Assembly: GCA_900757415.1 (NCBI GenBank) | Contig: CAAENU010000048.1 | Span: 42,373 to 106,372 of the forward strand | Reading direction: 5' to 3' | DNA from: an uncultured Oscillospiraceae bacterium | GTDB taxonomy: Bacteria; Bacillota; Clostridia; Oscillospirales; Oscillospiraceae | DNA length: 64,000 bases | Shown: positions 15,625 through 23,663 of the stretch, one piece after another | Layout of the letters: each line of letters begins with the position of its first letter | Numbering within the stretch: the first letter of the stretch is position 1 | Translations under genes and position numbers: made by a program | Notes under the pieces: generated by a model | The model's database searches: none | Told to the model about the DNA's origin: nothing | What the model saw: the letters and a program-made list of their open reading frames with translations, nothing else

Positions 15625-16746
15625 ATGGCTTTTAATAGTGCTGATACCGCTGCCTTCAAAAACGTATGGGTTTTCTGCGAGCAGCGTCAGGGCGTGATGA
15701 TGCCCACCACCTTTGAACTGATCTCCGAGGGCCGCAAGCTGGCCAATGAGCTGGGCGTTGAGTTGTGCGGCATTCTGCTGGGCGACAACGTGGACGGCAT
15801 AGCTGCTGAGCTGGGCGAGTACGGCGCGGATAAGGTTTATGTCTACAATTCTCCCCTGCTGAAGGACTTCACCACCGATGCTTACACCAAGGTGATCGTG
15901 GAGGCCGTTGAGGAGCTGAAGCCCGAGGTGCTGCTGTTCGGTGCTTCCAACATCGGCCGCGATCTGGCTCCCCGCTGCGCAGCTCGTCTGCACACCGGTC
16001 TGTGCGCCGACTGCACCCACCTGGACATCGACATGCCCAACTATAAGGGCTTCCTGAAGGAAGCTTCCACCCTGCCCGAGGAGCGCATCGAGAAGCTGGG
16101 CACCGTTATGATCAACCGCGAGCCTCATCCCGTGGATCGCGACCTGAAGATGACCCGTCCCGCTTTCGGCGGCCACCTGATGGCCTCCATCATCTGCCCC
16201 CGTTTCCGTCCCGCCATGGCCACTGTCCGCCCCGGCGTTATGAAGAAGCGCGAGTGCAAGAAGAACGTGGAGATCCTGCATCCCGCTTTCGAGCTGGCCG
16301 CTTCCGATATCCACACCGAGGTCACTGAGACCGTCAAGGCCGCCAAGAAGCTGGTTGACCTGATCGGCGCTGACTTCATCGTGTCTGTTGGCCGTGGTAT
16401 CTCCAAGGACGTTGAGAAGGGCATCAAGCTGGCCGAAGAGCTGGCTGAGGTTCTGGGCGGCGTCGTGGGTTCCTCCCGTGCCTGCGTGGACGCCGGCTGG
16501 ATCTCCGCTGACCATCAGGTCGGCCAGACCGGCAAGACCGTCCATCCCAAGGTCTATGTTGCTCTGGGTATCTCCGGCGCCATCCAGCACAAGGCTGGTA
16601 TGCAGGATTCCGAGTGCATCATCGCCGTCAACAAGAACGAGAGCGCTCCCATCTTCGAGGTTGCCGACTACGGCATCACCGGCGACCTGTTCAAGGTCGT
16701 TCCCGAGCTGATCGAGTCCATCAAGGCTGCCAAGGCTGCCAAGTAA
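15625..16746 (+). CDS. etfA: Electron transfer flavoprotein subunit alpha
   Basis: EtfA holds the electron-transferring FAD and shuttles electrons to Bcd. The C-terminal domain shows GRGISKDVEKGIKLAEEL and HQVGQTGKTVHPKVYVALG, the FAD-binding motifs. At 373 residues it is about 35 longer than common EtfA proteins. Part of the excess is an N-terminal lead of about 12 residues before VWVFCEQRQG; another part is a lengthened mid-region near GGHLMASIICPRFRP. The operon ends here with a terminator at 16768-16803. Confidence 0.93.
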   Translation: MAFNSADTAAFKNVWVFCEQRQGVMMPTTFELISEGRKLANELGVELCGILLGDNVDGIAAELGEYGADKVYVYNSPLLKDFTTDAYTKVIVEAVEELKPEVLLFGASNIGRDLAPRCAARLHTGLCADCTHLDIDMPNYKGFLKEASTLPEERIEKLGTVMINREPHPVDRDLKMTRPAFGGHLMASIICPRFRPAMATVRPGVMKKRECKKNVEILHPAFELAASDIHTEVTETVKAAKKLVDLIGADFIVSVGRGISKDVEKGIKLAEELAEVLGGVVGSSRACVDAGWISADHQVGQTGKTVHPKVYVALGISGAIQHKAGMQDSECIIAVNKNESAPIFEVADYGITGDLFKVVPELIESIKAAKAAK

Positions 16747-16767
16747 GGTTTCGCTCAAATGCAATAG

Positions 16768-16803
16768 AAAAGGCTGCCCGATTTTTCGGGCAGCCTTTTT
16801 TGC
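16768..16803 (+). terminator. Terminator of the crt-etfA operon
   Basis: AAAAGGCTGCCCGA (16768-16781) pairs with its complement at 16786-16799 around TTTT and is followed by more T. Confidence 0.93.
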
Positions 16804-17027
16804 TATATTAAATCATGGTGACGCATGAAATCCATGGGGTGATGCCGATTTCTGTATTTAATCAGGTTGTCTTACCACTACCGAACGGGTATATGTACCG
16901 AAACTCCCTGTATATGGACCCCAAAAGGGCGGTATTTGTACCATGGATGGTATTATTCGAACAGCATTGCTTGCATCCTGTGCACATGTATGCGTGGCGG
17001 AGGTGATCGCACGGTTCAGATAACGCC
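16804..17027. other. Intergenic stretch without recognised features
   Basis: About 220 bases with no plausible gene, hairpin or promoter that I can support. Base composition is somewhat richer in AT than the flanking operon. Confidence 0.4.
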
Positions 17028-17056
17028 TTGACGTTATGACGGCTTTTCGCTATAAT
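17028..17056 (+). promoter_or_regulatory. Promoter of the small membrane protein gene
   Basis: TTGACG (17028-17033) and TATAAT (17051-17056) are 17 bases apart, 29 bases before the ATG at 17085. Confidence 0.8.
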
Positions 17057-17084
17057 AAACAATAATAGAAAGGGAGGGACTTCT

Positions 17085-17294
17085 ATGGAATATGTCGCCA
17101 TGATCGGCTTGCTGTTTGCGCCGATAATTTGTTTGCTTTGTACGGCGTGGTTCTTTGTCCGTTGGAAAAATGAACATGATGATGCGGCGCTTGCGCAAAA
17201 AAGCCGCAAGATATGCATTGGCTTTTTGATCGCAACAGTGGCCACGCTGGTGATATTTGGCGCATTGCATCTGATGTTCCCCATTACGCTGTAA
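17085..17294 (+). CDS. 69-residue two-helix membrane protein
   Basis: A good promoter, the binding site AAGGGAGGGA and a terminator bracket this frame, so it is a real single gene. Helices are expected at about residues 5-25 and 45-66, joined by a charged loop with RWKNEHDDAALAQKSRK. I do not recognise the family. Both termini should face the same side of the membrane. Confidence 0.7.
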   Translation: MEYVAMIGLLFAPIICLLCTAWFFVRWKNEHDDAALAQKSRKICIGFLIATVATLVIFGALHLMFPITL

Positions 17295-17319
17295 AAACAG
17301 AAAACTTCCCTTATTTCGT

Positions 17320-17346
17320 AAAAAGCCGCCTGATGGCGGCTTTTTC
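17320..17346 (+). terminator. Intrinsic terminator
   Basis: AAAAAGCCGCC, loop TGAT, GGCGGCTTTTT at 17320-17345. Confidence 0.92.
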
Positions 17347-17484
17347 ATGTTTTGTTGACATCGAATGGCGGCTTTTTGGATAGCTATGGAAAAAGGAAGG
17401 TTAAAAGAGAAAATGCACGGAGATAGTTGGGAAAAGTATACAATTCAAAGCGACATTTTTCTACAGTATGTTACATATTTTTCC

Positions 17485-17512
17485 TTGAAAAGTCAGCAAG
17501 TTACGGTATACT
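17485..17512 (+). promoter_or_regulatory. Promoter of the zinc-ribbon protein gene
   Basis: TTGAAA (17485-17490) and TATACT (17507-17512) are 16 bases apart. The surrounding 17380-17560 segment is clearly AT-rich. Confidence 0.65.
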
Positions 17513-17576
17513 TGTATTATAAAATACGGGATTATACGGTTTGTGAGGGTGCATATTGCAGAAAGGAAATGGAATA

Positions 17577-18020
17577 ATGTTTTGCAGCAGATGCGGATGT
17601 GAAGTAAAAGAGGGGGCGGCTTTTTGCGCTAACTGCGGTGCGCCGCAAAGAAATACAGCAGGCAATGACAGCAATTATGATAGGGGTGCAAACAGCCAAC
17701 ACGCACGAAAAGCGCAGTATAATGTATTGAGCATTGTTGGCATGGCACTATCTTGTATTGCACTGATTATTTTTAATTGCTATGGCCTTGTTGGCCTTGC
17801 GGGGATGATCGTATCTATAATCGGCCTTAAGAATTGTAAGAAGAATGACGAAGATGGAAGAGCGTTTGCCATTATTGGCATTGTTGTAGGCGGTATTGCT
17901 ATTCTGGCTGGAATTATATCTCTGATCGTCCTTTGTGAAATTCTTAATGATGGTGGCTTTTTTGATGGTTATTTTGATGCAATTTACAGAGCGGTTGATA
18001 GAATGGACTCGATTATATGA
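17577..18020 (+). CDS. Zinc-ribbon, DUF4190-like membrane protein
   Basis: The 147-residue protein opens with a zinc ribbon, CSRCG at residues 3-7 and CANCG at 19-23, four cysteines that should bind one zinc. A polar linker follows, then two long hydrophobic segments from about residue 50 (SIVGMALSCIALIIFNCYGL and the GIVVGGIAILAG region) typical of DUF4190. Function of the family is unknown. ATG 17577 is preferred to the upstream frame because AAAGGA is correctly spaced. Codon choice is more AT-rich than the neighbouring operons, hinting at separate acquisition. Confidence 0.75.
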   Translation: MFCSRCGCEVKEGAAFCANCGAPQRNTAGNDSNYDRGANSQHARKAQYNVLSIVGMALSCIALIIFNCYGLVGLAGMIVSIIGLKNCKKNDEDGRAFAIIGIVVGGIAILAGIISLIVLCEILNDGGFFDGYFDAIYRAVDRMDSII

Positions 18021-18033
18021 TATGACAGAAAGC

Positions 18034-18066
18034 AAAAATGAGACTGCGTGAGCAGTCTCATTTTTA
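18034..18066. terminator. Bidirectional intrinsic terminator
   Basis: ATGAGACTGC and GCAGTCTCAT pair around GTGA with A and T runs outside, between the zinc-ribbon gene and the convergent UPF0340 gene. Confidence 0.9.
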
Positions 18067-18085
18067 TCATATTCAGGAGACAATA

Positions 18086-18691
18086 TCAATCTTCAAATAC
18101 CGGATAACCGTCCTTCAGGCTTTCGTCGTAGATGGCTCTCTCGCCGCCGATGAACTTGGGACGGACACGGGCGGCCAGAACGATGGCCTGACCGATATGG
18201 TTTTGCTGCAAGCGGATAGGAACGGCCACCTTTTTCAGGTGCATACCGATCAGCGTGCCGCCGATATCAAGGCCCGCGTCGGCACGGATCTCCTCCAGCG
18301 CTACGGGGTGGCGGAAGCTATGATAGGCGGCGGTGGCAAAGGAGCTGCCGGCCTTAGGCTGGGGCATTACATTGACGATTTCCCCGTTGGGGACAGCCTC
18401 ATGCTCCACAATCAAGGCACGGTTCAGATGCTCGCAGCACTGAGCGGCGATGTAAACGCCCATGGGAGCAAATACGCTGCTCAATCCCTCAAAGATAGCG
18501 TTTGCCACCTCGGGTGTGGACCAGCTGCCCACATTGTGTCCCACTACTTCGCTGGTGGAGCATCCAATTACCACAATCTGACCCTTGTGCAGCTTGGCGG
18601 CTTCCGCCAGTTGACGGGCGGCATTGGCGGATTCCTCTCTAACCTGCGTCAGCAGGTCTTTATTTTCTACATCATGAACGGTTCCTGCCAT
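18086..18691 (-). CDS. UPF0340 / TIGR01440 family protein (YwlG-like)
   Basis: This 201-residue protein matches the conserved YwlG-type family. Typical segments are VVIGCSTSEVVGHNVG, AAQCCEHLNRALIVE and DIGGTLIGMHLKKVAVPIR. The family is widespread in Firmicutes, with an alpha/beta fold; the biochemical role is not established. Start at 18691. No operon partner is obvious. Confidence 0.88.
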   Translation of the reverse strand: MAGTVHDVENKDLLTQVREESANAARQLAEAAKLHKGQIVVIGCSTSEVVGHNVGSWSTPEVANAIFEGLSSVFAPMGVYIAAQCCEHLNRALIVEHEAVPNGEIVNVMPQPKAGSSFATAAYHSFRHPVALEEIRADAGLDIGGTLIGMHLKKVAVPIRLQQNHIGQAIVLAARVRPKFIGGERAIYDESLKDGYPVFED

Positions 18692-18770
18692 AAAAACACC
18701 TCATTTCAACGTATTGCAGAGCGCTTGGCATACACACTGCTGGCAAATGCGCCGGTGCAGCCAAATACTG

Positions 18771-18809
18771 CCATCTGCCGACAGGGAAAGGGATCCTGCC
18801 GGCAGATGG
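18771..18809. other. Stem-loop between the ECF S gene and the UPF0340 gene
   Basis: Ten matching bases (CCATCTGCCG with CGGCAGATGG), one mismatch, then CAGG/CCTG close an 8-base loop. There is no T run on the minus strand, so it may mark an mRNA 3' end rather than a strong terminator. Confidence 0.5.
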
Positions 18810-18822
18810 TATTATATCATAT

Positions 18823-19326
18823 TCAGATCTTTTCCGCAATACGGGTCTTTTGAGTGACCTTCAGCAGGACAAAGCCGAAGACCAACCCCATGGCGGCCTG
18901 CACAAGGTTGCCGGGGATGCTGGCGGCGGCGCCGATACCCTTGCCCAGCAGAAGAGCGGCATAGCCAAAGTAACCCACCACCATGATGATCTCGCCAACC
19001 ACGCCGCTGACGATGGCGGCCACACTGGTACGTCCCATGGCCTTGAAGATAAGGGCGGCCACCAGCGCGTCAAGACCCTTGATGAAAAAGGTGCCGGGCG
19101 CATAGTAGCCATAGCCGGACAGCAGGTCGGTCAGCATGGAGCCGATACCGGCGGCGGCACCGCCATACCACGGGCCGAGCAGCCAACCGGACAGCAGCAC
19201 AAAGCAATCGCCCAGATTTACATAGCCATCCATGGGGGAGGGAATCCGAATCACCATGGTGGCCACATAGGTCAACGCGGCCATCAGGGCGCTGACGACC
19301 AGCTTGCGGACTTTTTTATCGCTCAT
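18823..19326 (-). CDS. ECF transporter S component, possibly for vitamin B6
   Basis: This 167-residue, six-helix protein has the S-component look: LVVSALMAALTYVATM near the start, then YVNLGDCFVLLSGWLLGPWYGG and an AGIGSMLTDLLSGYG motif. S components bind a vitamin or metal and dock on the shared EcfAAT energising module, which is not in this window. It is transcribed divergently from a PdxR/MocR regulator with overlapping -10 elements. MocR regulators often control pyridoxine or pyridoxal supply, so a B6 vitamer is the best guess. Substrate is inference only. Confidence 0.78.
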   Translation of the reverse strand: MSDKKVRKLVVSALMAALTYVATMVIRIPSPMDGYVNLGDCFVLLSGWLLGPWYGGAAAGIGSMLTDLLSGYGYYAPGTFFIKGLDALVAALIFKAMGRTSVAAIVSGVVGEIIMVVGYFGYAALLLGKGIGAAASIPGNLVQAAMGLVFGFVLLKVTQKTRIAEKI

Positions 19327-19340
19327 GATTGAATATCTCC

Positions 19341-19390
19341 TTGCTATTCTTGATGAGTTGTATTATAGTATGAATTGGTATTATTAAAAT
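19341..19390. promoter_or_regulatory. Overlapping divergent promoters of the ECF S gene and pdxR-like gene
   Basis: For the regulator, TTGCTA (19341-19346) and TATAGT (19364-19369) are 17 bases apart. On the other strand TATAAT lies at 19367..19362, sharing these bases, with only a poor -35 (ATTTTA) upstream. One regulator bound here could switch between the two directions. Confidence 0.6.
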
Positions 19391-19434
19391 ATCCAAAAAT
19401 AAAAGAAATGTGCATACCAGATAGGAGGGAAGGG

Positions 19435-20826
19435 ATGCTGACCTATACCTTTGAAAAAAGCGGCGTGAGCCTGTATGAACAGCTTTACCGCCAAATAAAG
19501 GAAGATATTCTCTCCGGTATGCTGAAGGCAGGGGAGAAGCTGCCCAGCAAGCGGGCGCTGGCTGCTCATCTGGAGGTCAGTGTGATCACGGTGAAAAATG
19601 CCTATGAGCAGCTGATCGCCGAGGGGTACATCTGCGGGGTGGAAAAGCGGGGTTACTATGTCATGCGTATCGACCAGCCGCTGACGGCACCGGTAACAAC
19701 GGAGGAACCTGCCTGCGAGCCGGAGGAACCGACATGGTTTATGGATTTTGTGACAAACTCCACGGCGGCGGAGTATTTCCCCTTTGCCACATGGTCCAAG
19801 CTGATGCGTCAGACCATACTGGAGCAGGATACCAATCTCCTGCGGCCAACGCCGTCCACCGGCGCCGCGGAGCTGCGGAGGGCCATCGCGGAGTATCTGC
19901 ACCAGTTTCGGGGAATGACGGTATCGCCGCGGCAGATTATTGTGGGGGCGGGGACGGAAACGCTGTATAATCTGTTGATCCAGCTGTTGGGACGGGACAA
20001 ATGCTACGCCGTAGAGGATCCGGGATACAGCAAGATCGGCCGCATTTATCAGGGAAATCAGGTGCCGCTGCGGTATATCGCCATGGACAGCGGCGGAGTG
20101 TCCTATGAAGCGCTGCGCCGCACGGACGCCGACGTGGTGCACATTTCCCCCAGCCACCACTATCCCACCGGCATTGTCATGCCTGCTGCCCGCCGCCATG
20201 AACTGCTGCGCTGGGCGGATGAGCAGGAGGGGCGGTATATACTGGAGGACGATTATGACAGTGAGTTCCGCTTTGTGGGACGGCCAATCCCAACGCTGTT
20301 CTCTGACGACGAGCACCAGCATGTGATTTATCTCAACACATTTTCCAAGACCATCGCGCCGTCGATCCGCATCAGCTACATGCTGCTGCCGCCGCGGCTG
20401 CTGGAGGATTATCGGGAAAAGCTGGGGTTCTATGCCTGCACGGTATCCAGCTTTGAGCAATACACGCTGGCGGAGTTTTTGTCGCGCGGACATTATGAGC
20501 AGCATCTGAACCGTATGCGGAAGCGCTATCACCAGAAGCGGGACGCAGTGATCCGCGCCATCCGCGCAGGAGCGCTGGGCGGCATGGCGGAGATCATGGA
20601 GCAGGATGCAGGACTGCATTTTCTGGCGCGGCTGGACACGGAGCTGCCGGATGGGGAATTGCGGCGGCGCGCGGCAGAGCGTGGATTACGGCTGGCGCTG
20701 CTGTCGGATTACTATCGGAAGCCGGAGGAGGCGCCCCACCATGTGCTGGTGGTGAATTACTCCGGCATCGAATTGGAAAAGTTGCCCCAGGCGCTGGAGC
20801 GGCTGGCTGAGATCATCAAGGAGTGA
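19435..20826 (+). CDS. pdxR: MocR/PdxR-type regulator (GntR HTH fused to aminotransferase-like domain)
   Basis: The 463-residue protein has an N-terminal GntR winged helix (YEQLYRQIKEDILSGMLKAGEKLPSKRALA, residues about 12-75). A fold-type I aminotransferase domain follows from about 110 to the end. HISPSHHYPTG and YLNTFSKTIAPSIRISYMLLP contain the region where PLP is held by a lysine. MocR proteins sense PLP, and PdxR types activate B6 synthesis or uptake. The start at 19435 follows AGGAGGGAAGG. The gene symbol is tentative. Confidence 0.85.
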   Translation: MLTYTFEKSGVSLYEQLYRQIKEDILSGMLKAGEKLPSKRALAAHLEVSVITVKNAYEQLIAEGYICGVEKRGYYVMRIDQPLTAPVTTEEPACEPEEPTWFMDFVTNSTAAEYFPFATWSKLMRQTILEQDTNLLRPTPSTGAAELRRAIAEYLHQFRGMTVSPRQIIVGAGTETLYNLLIQLLGRDKCYAVEDPGYSKIGRIYQGNQVPLRYIAMDSGGVSYEALRRTDADVVHISPSHHYPTGIVMPAARRHELLRWADEQEGRYILEDDYDSEFRFVGRPIPTLFSDDEHQHVIYLNTFSKTIAPSIRISYMLLPPRLLEDYREKLGFYACTVSSFEQYTLAEFLSRGHYEQHLNRMRKRYHQKRDAVIRAIRAGALGGMAEIMEQDAGLHFLARLDTELPDGELRRRAAERGLRLALLSDYYRKPEEAPHHVLVVNYSGIELEKLPQALERLAEIIKE

Positions 20827-20832
20827 AGAGAC

Positions 20833-21336
20833 ATGTATGACGAACTGACAAAGCAGGACATTCAGAAGATGCAGGAGGAGATCGACTACCGGGTGCAGCA
20901 GCTGCGGCCCAAGCTCATCGAGGATGTGCAGACGGCCCGGGCCTTCGGCGATCTGAGCGAGAATTTTGAGTATAAGTGCGCCAAGCAGGAGAAAAACCGC
21001 AATGAGAGCCGCATCCGCTATTTGCAGCGGATGATCAAAACGGCAAAAGTCATTGGTGATAAGTCCACCGAGGACACGGCCGGCCTTTATGACACGGTGG
21101 AGATCCTGATGGAGAACACGGGACGCAGCCGCACCATTCAGCTGGTGACCACCCTGCGGCAGGATGCCCTGAAAGGGTGGATCAGCAAGGAGTCGCCTGT
21201 TGGCCGGGCGGTTATGGGCCACAGGGCGGGCGACCGGGTCTATGTGGAGATGGAGAACGGAAAAGGCTATTATTTACAGATCAAGTCCATTACCAAGGGC
21301 AGCGACGACGGTTCGATCCCTATTGGCAGCTTTTAA
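20833..21336 (+). CDS. GreA/GreB family transcription elongation factor
   Basis: Gre factors enter the RNA polymerase secondary channel and stimulate cleavage of backtracked RNA. The N-terminal coiled coil carries the signature ARAFGDLSENFEYKCAKQE, with the acidic tip residues. The C-terminal FKBP-like domain includes SPVGRAVMGHRAGDRVYVE. At 167 residues it is about ten longer than canonical GreA and may be a paralogue. Only six bases separate it from pdxR, so it is probably co-transcribed. Confidence 0.88.
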   Translation: MYDELTKQDIQKMQEEIDYRVQQLRPKLIEDVQTARAFGDLSENFEYKCAKQEKNRNESRIRYLQRMIKTAKVIGDKSTEDTAGLYDTVEILMENTGRSRTIQLVTTLRQDALKGWISKESPVGRAVMGHRAGDRVYVEMENGKGYYLQIKSITKGSDDGSIPIGSF

Positions 21337-21338
21337 AG

Positions 21339-21382
21339 AACGTCGGGGGGCACCGTGCGTAATGCACGGCGCCCCCCGATGT
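21339..21382. terminator. Hairpin between convergent genes
   Basis: CGGGGGGC and GCCCCCCG with an inner CGTGC/GCACG pair form a strong stem. The minus-strand exit has TTCTTT, so it could serve both convergent genes. Confidence 0.7.
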
Positions 21383-21395
21383 TGTCTGCGGTTGG

Positions 21396-22022
21396 TCAGA
21401 GAAGCTCCTGAAAGCTGCGAATGCAGCGGTGACACACGGACTGCATTTCATGCCATGAGACGTGGAAGAATTCGTCATACACACCGACCACCGTCATGCC
21501 GGCGGCTCTGGCGCTGCGGCAGGCGGCGATGGAATCATCAAAAATGGTGCATGCCTCCGGAGAGACGCCCAGCAGACGGGCGGTTTTTTCATAAATGGCG
21601 GGATCCTTCTTATCCATGCCCAGTTCCTGTGCAAAATAAATCTGCTCAAAATAAGGTTTCAACCCCAGATGCCCCAGCGCGGCGTGACAGTGGGCCGGGA
21701 CGCTGGAGGTCAGGACGGCCATGCGTTCGCCGTCGGCTTTGCACTTCTCCAGATAGGCCCTTACGCCCGGCTTGACCGGTACGCTGGTGGTATACAGGTC
21801 GCCGGCCATCTCCATCCACTCGGCCATGATCTCATCAGTGGATTCCGGGAGACAACAGTAGGCCTTGGTAAATTCCGCCGCTTTTGGGAACACGGTGTGG
21901 GCGACGCCCTCATAGTATTCATGGGTATAGGGAAGGCCGCGCTTGGCAAGAAAAGCGGTGTCCACATCGCGCCAGATCCCGTTGGAATCGATCAGGGTGC
22001 CGTCCATATCAAAAATCAGCAT
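21396..22022 (-). CDS. HAD family hydrolase (phosphatase-like)
   Basis: The 208-residue protein has all four HAD motifs: DMDGTLID at residues 5-12 with the nucleophile Asp, LTSSVPA, a Lys in KKDPAIYEKTA, and FDDSIAACRSARAAGM. The helical cap makes it subfamily IA, similar to beta-phosphoglucomutase-like phosphatases. Substrate unknown. It is 21 bases downstream of the glycosylase gene on the same strand, suggesting co-transcription. Confidence 0.87.
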   Translation of the reverse strand: MLIFDMDGTLIDSNGIWRDVDTAFLAKRGLPYTHEYYEGVAHTVFPKAAEFTKAYCCLPESTDEIMAEWMEMAGDLYTTSVPVKPGVRAYLEKCKADGERMAVLTSSVPAHCHAALGHLGLKPYFEQIYFAQELGMDKKDPAIYEKTARLLGVSPEACTIFDDSIAACRSARAAGMTVVGVYDEFFHVSWHEMQSVCHRCIRSFQELL

Positions 22023-22043
22023 AATGGTTCTCCTTTGCCATTG

Positions 22044-22673
22044 TCAATCGATGGTATCGTCAATCCAGAAGCGCCAGGGGAAGTCTGCGGCTTCCTGTGC
22101 ATAGTCGATGCCGATGCGCTTGCCGGCGTGTATCTTATAAGTACGGCGAGGCTCATCGGGAAGACCGACATCCGACAGGGCGGTGCAGAGAAAGAGCTCA
22201 TCCCCTGTGGTCAGGTCAAGGCCGTTCAGACGCCGGTCAAGCCCCAGCGCCTGACAGCATTTGCCGGGGCCGTTGAGAAAGTTTTTTCGCTGGTAAGCCG
22301 TCAGCTCGCTGGGAGCCCTGCCGTATCGCAGGCGACAAAGCGTATCGGTTCCATACACGGGAGAAAGTCCCCGCAGCAGCACGGCGGAGGGTTCGCCCTC
22401 CGGCTCGGTGACAAAGTTGAGGCAGCAGTGCATGCCATAGATAAGATAGATATAGGCATGGCCCGGCGGGCCAAACATGGTGGCGTTGCGGACGGTTTTA
22501 TGATAGCCGTAGGAGTGGGCGGCCTTGTCAATGGCCCCCACATACGCCTCGGTCTCCGTGATGCGGCAGACCAGTAATTCATCTGCATAGCGGCGCACCA
22601 GATAGCAACCCGGCAGCGACCGGGCGATCTCTACGGTATTCCCGCGATAAAACTCACGACAGAGTATTGCCAT
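22044..22673 (-). CDS. mpg: DNA-3-methyladenine glycosylase (AAG/Mpg type)
   Basis: This enzyme removes alkylated purines such as 3-methyladenine, starting base excision repair. The 209-residue protein has VCRITETEAYVGAIDKAAHS with the catalytic Glu, then YLIYGMHCCLNFVTEPEG and the FLNGPGKCCQALGLDRRLNG segment typical of the family. ATG at 22673 follows GGAGG by six bases; the long upstream extension overlaps the divergent gene and is discarded. Confidence 0.94.
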   Translation of the reverse strand: MAILCREFYRGNTVEIARSLPGCYLVRRYADELLVCRITETEAYVGAIDKAAHSYGYHKTVRNATMFGPPGHAYIYLIYGMHCCLNFVTEPEGEPSAVLLRGLSPVYGTDTLCRLRYGRAPSELTAYQRKNFLNGPGKCCQALGLDRRLNGLDLTTGDELFLCTALSDVGLPDEPRRTYKIHAGKRIGIDYAQEAADFPWRFWIDDTID

Positions 22674-22763
22674 TTTTGTCCTCCGATGGTATGCTGTTGC
22701 AGGATATAGGATTATTTTACCATTGAACCGGGAAAATGACAAGGAAAAGGATGTGCTGACGTG

Positions 22764-23663
22764 ATGCCGACATATGACTATAAAAAGGGACTGACGGCCA
22801 TGCTGGGTTGTTTCCTCATTTGGGGATTTCAGCCGCTGTATTGGTATCTGTGCGGCGATATGGACACGTTCTTCATGATGGCCAATCGGATCGTGTGGGC
22901 GGCGGTATGCTGCGTGATGATTCTGTGGGTACAGGGAAAACTTCCGCAGCTGTGGGCGGCTTTCCGGGATAAGCAGGTGATGAAACGGGAAGTCCCGGCG
23001 GCGGTGTTCCTGTTCGCTGATTGGATTGTTTATCTGTGGGCCGTAAAGAATGGGCGAGTACTGGAATGCTCGTTGGGGTACTATATTCAGCCGCTGGTGG
23101 TATTTGCGTTTGGCGCAGTGGTATTTCATGAGAAGATCTCATGGCGGCATTTTGTGGTCATCGCCATCGTGGCAGTTGGCATCGTGCTGAGTGCCGGCGG
23201 CTTTGGCGGTGTGCCCTATGTGACCATCGCGCTGGCGCTGATGTTTGCAATCTATGCAGCCATTAAAAAGAGCCTGACCATAGACTCCATTGTCAGCACC
23301 ACAATGGAGATCATCATGATGGTGCCGGTGGCCATCGTGTATGTGTTGCTGTTCCGCATGGGGGACAACGGCATGGCCGGTGTGACGGCGGTACGGCAAC
23401 TGCTGCTGATGGGATCCGGTATTGTGACAGCGGTGCCGATGCTGTTCTATGCAGTGGGCGTGCGGCATCTGCCGCTGATGACCACGGGTATCTGCCAGTA
23501 TCTCAGCCCGACGCTGGGGATTCTCTGCGGGATGATCATGGGTGAGAGCCTGAGCGGGGAAAAGCTGATCAGTTTCTGCTTTATCTGGGTGGGCGTGATT
23601 TTATATACGCTGAACAGCTTTTATGAGGAAAAGAAACGAAAAAAGCTTGGGGAGGAAGAATGA
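22764..23663 (+). CDS. rarD: RarD-like EamA transporter
   Basis: The 299-residue protein has ten membrane helices and RarD features: GLTAMLGCFLIWGFQPLYW at the start, WRHFVVIAIVAVGIVLSAGG mid-way, and a C-terminal IWVGVILYTLN. RarD relatives belong to the DMT superfamily and are of uncertain substrate. GTG 22761 is an alternative start. The stop codon overlaps the next gene by four bases (ATGA), so the two are coupled. Confidence 0.88.
   Translation: MPTYDYKKGLTAMLGCFLIWGFQPLYWYLCGDMDTFFMMANRIVWAAVCCVMILWVQGKLPQLWAAFRDKQVMKREVPAAVFLFADWIVYLWAVKNGRVLECSLGYYIQPLVVFAFGAVVFHEKISWRHFVVIAIVAVGIVLSAGGFGGVPYVTIALALMFAIYAAIKKSLTIDSIVSTTMEIIMMVPVAIVYVLLFRMGDNGMAGVTAVRQLLLMGSGIVTAVPMLFYAVGVRHLPLMTTGICQYLSPTLGILCGMIMGESLSGEKLISFCFIWVGVILYTLNSFYEEKKRKKLGEEE

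Noticed and set aside
14815..16764. 649-codon minus frame opposite etfB and etfA
   Set aside because: Shadow frame with repetitive Leu/Gly/His composition; the plus strand genes are certain.
17365..17577. 70-codon frame before the zinc-ribbon gene
   Set aside because: It spans the promoter of the next gene and has no suitable ribosome binding site or recognisable sequence.
18771..18809. Riboswitch near the ECF S component gene
   Set aside because: The stem-loop is downstream of that gene and matches no known aptamer; it is more likely an mRNA end.
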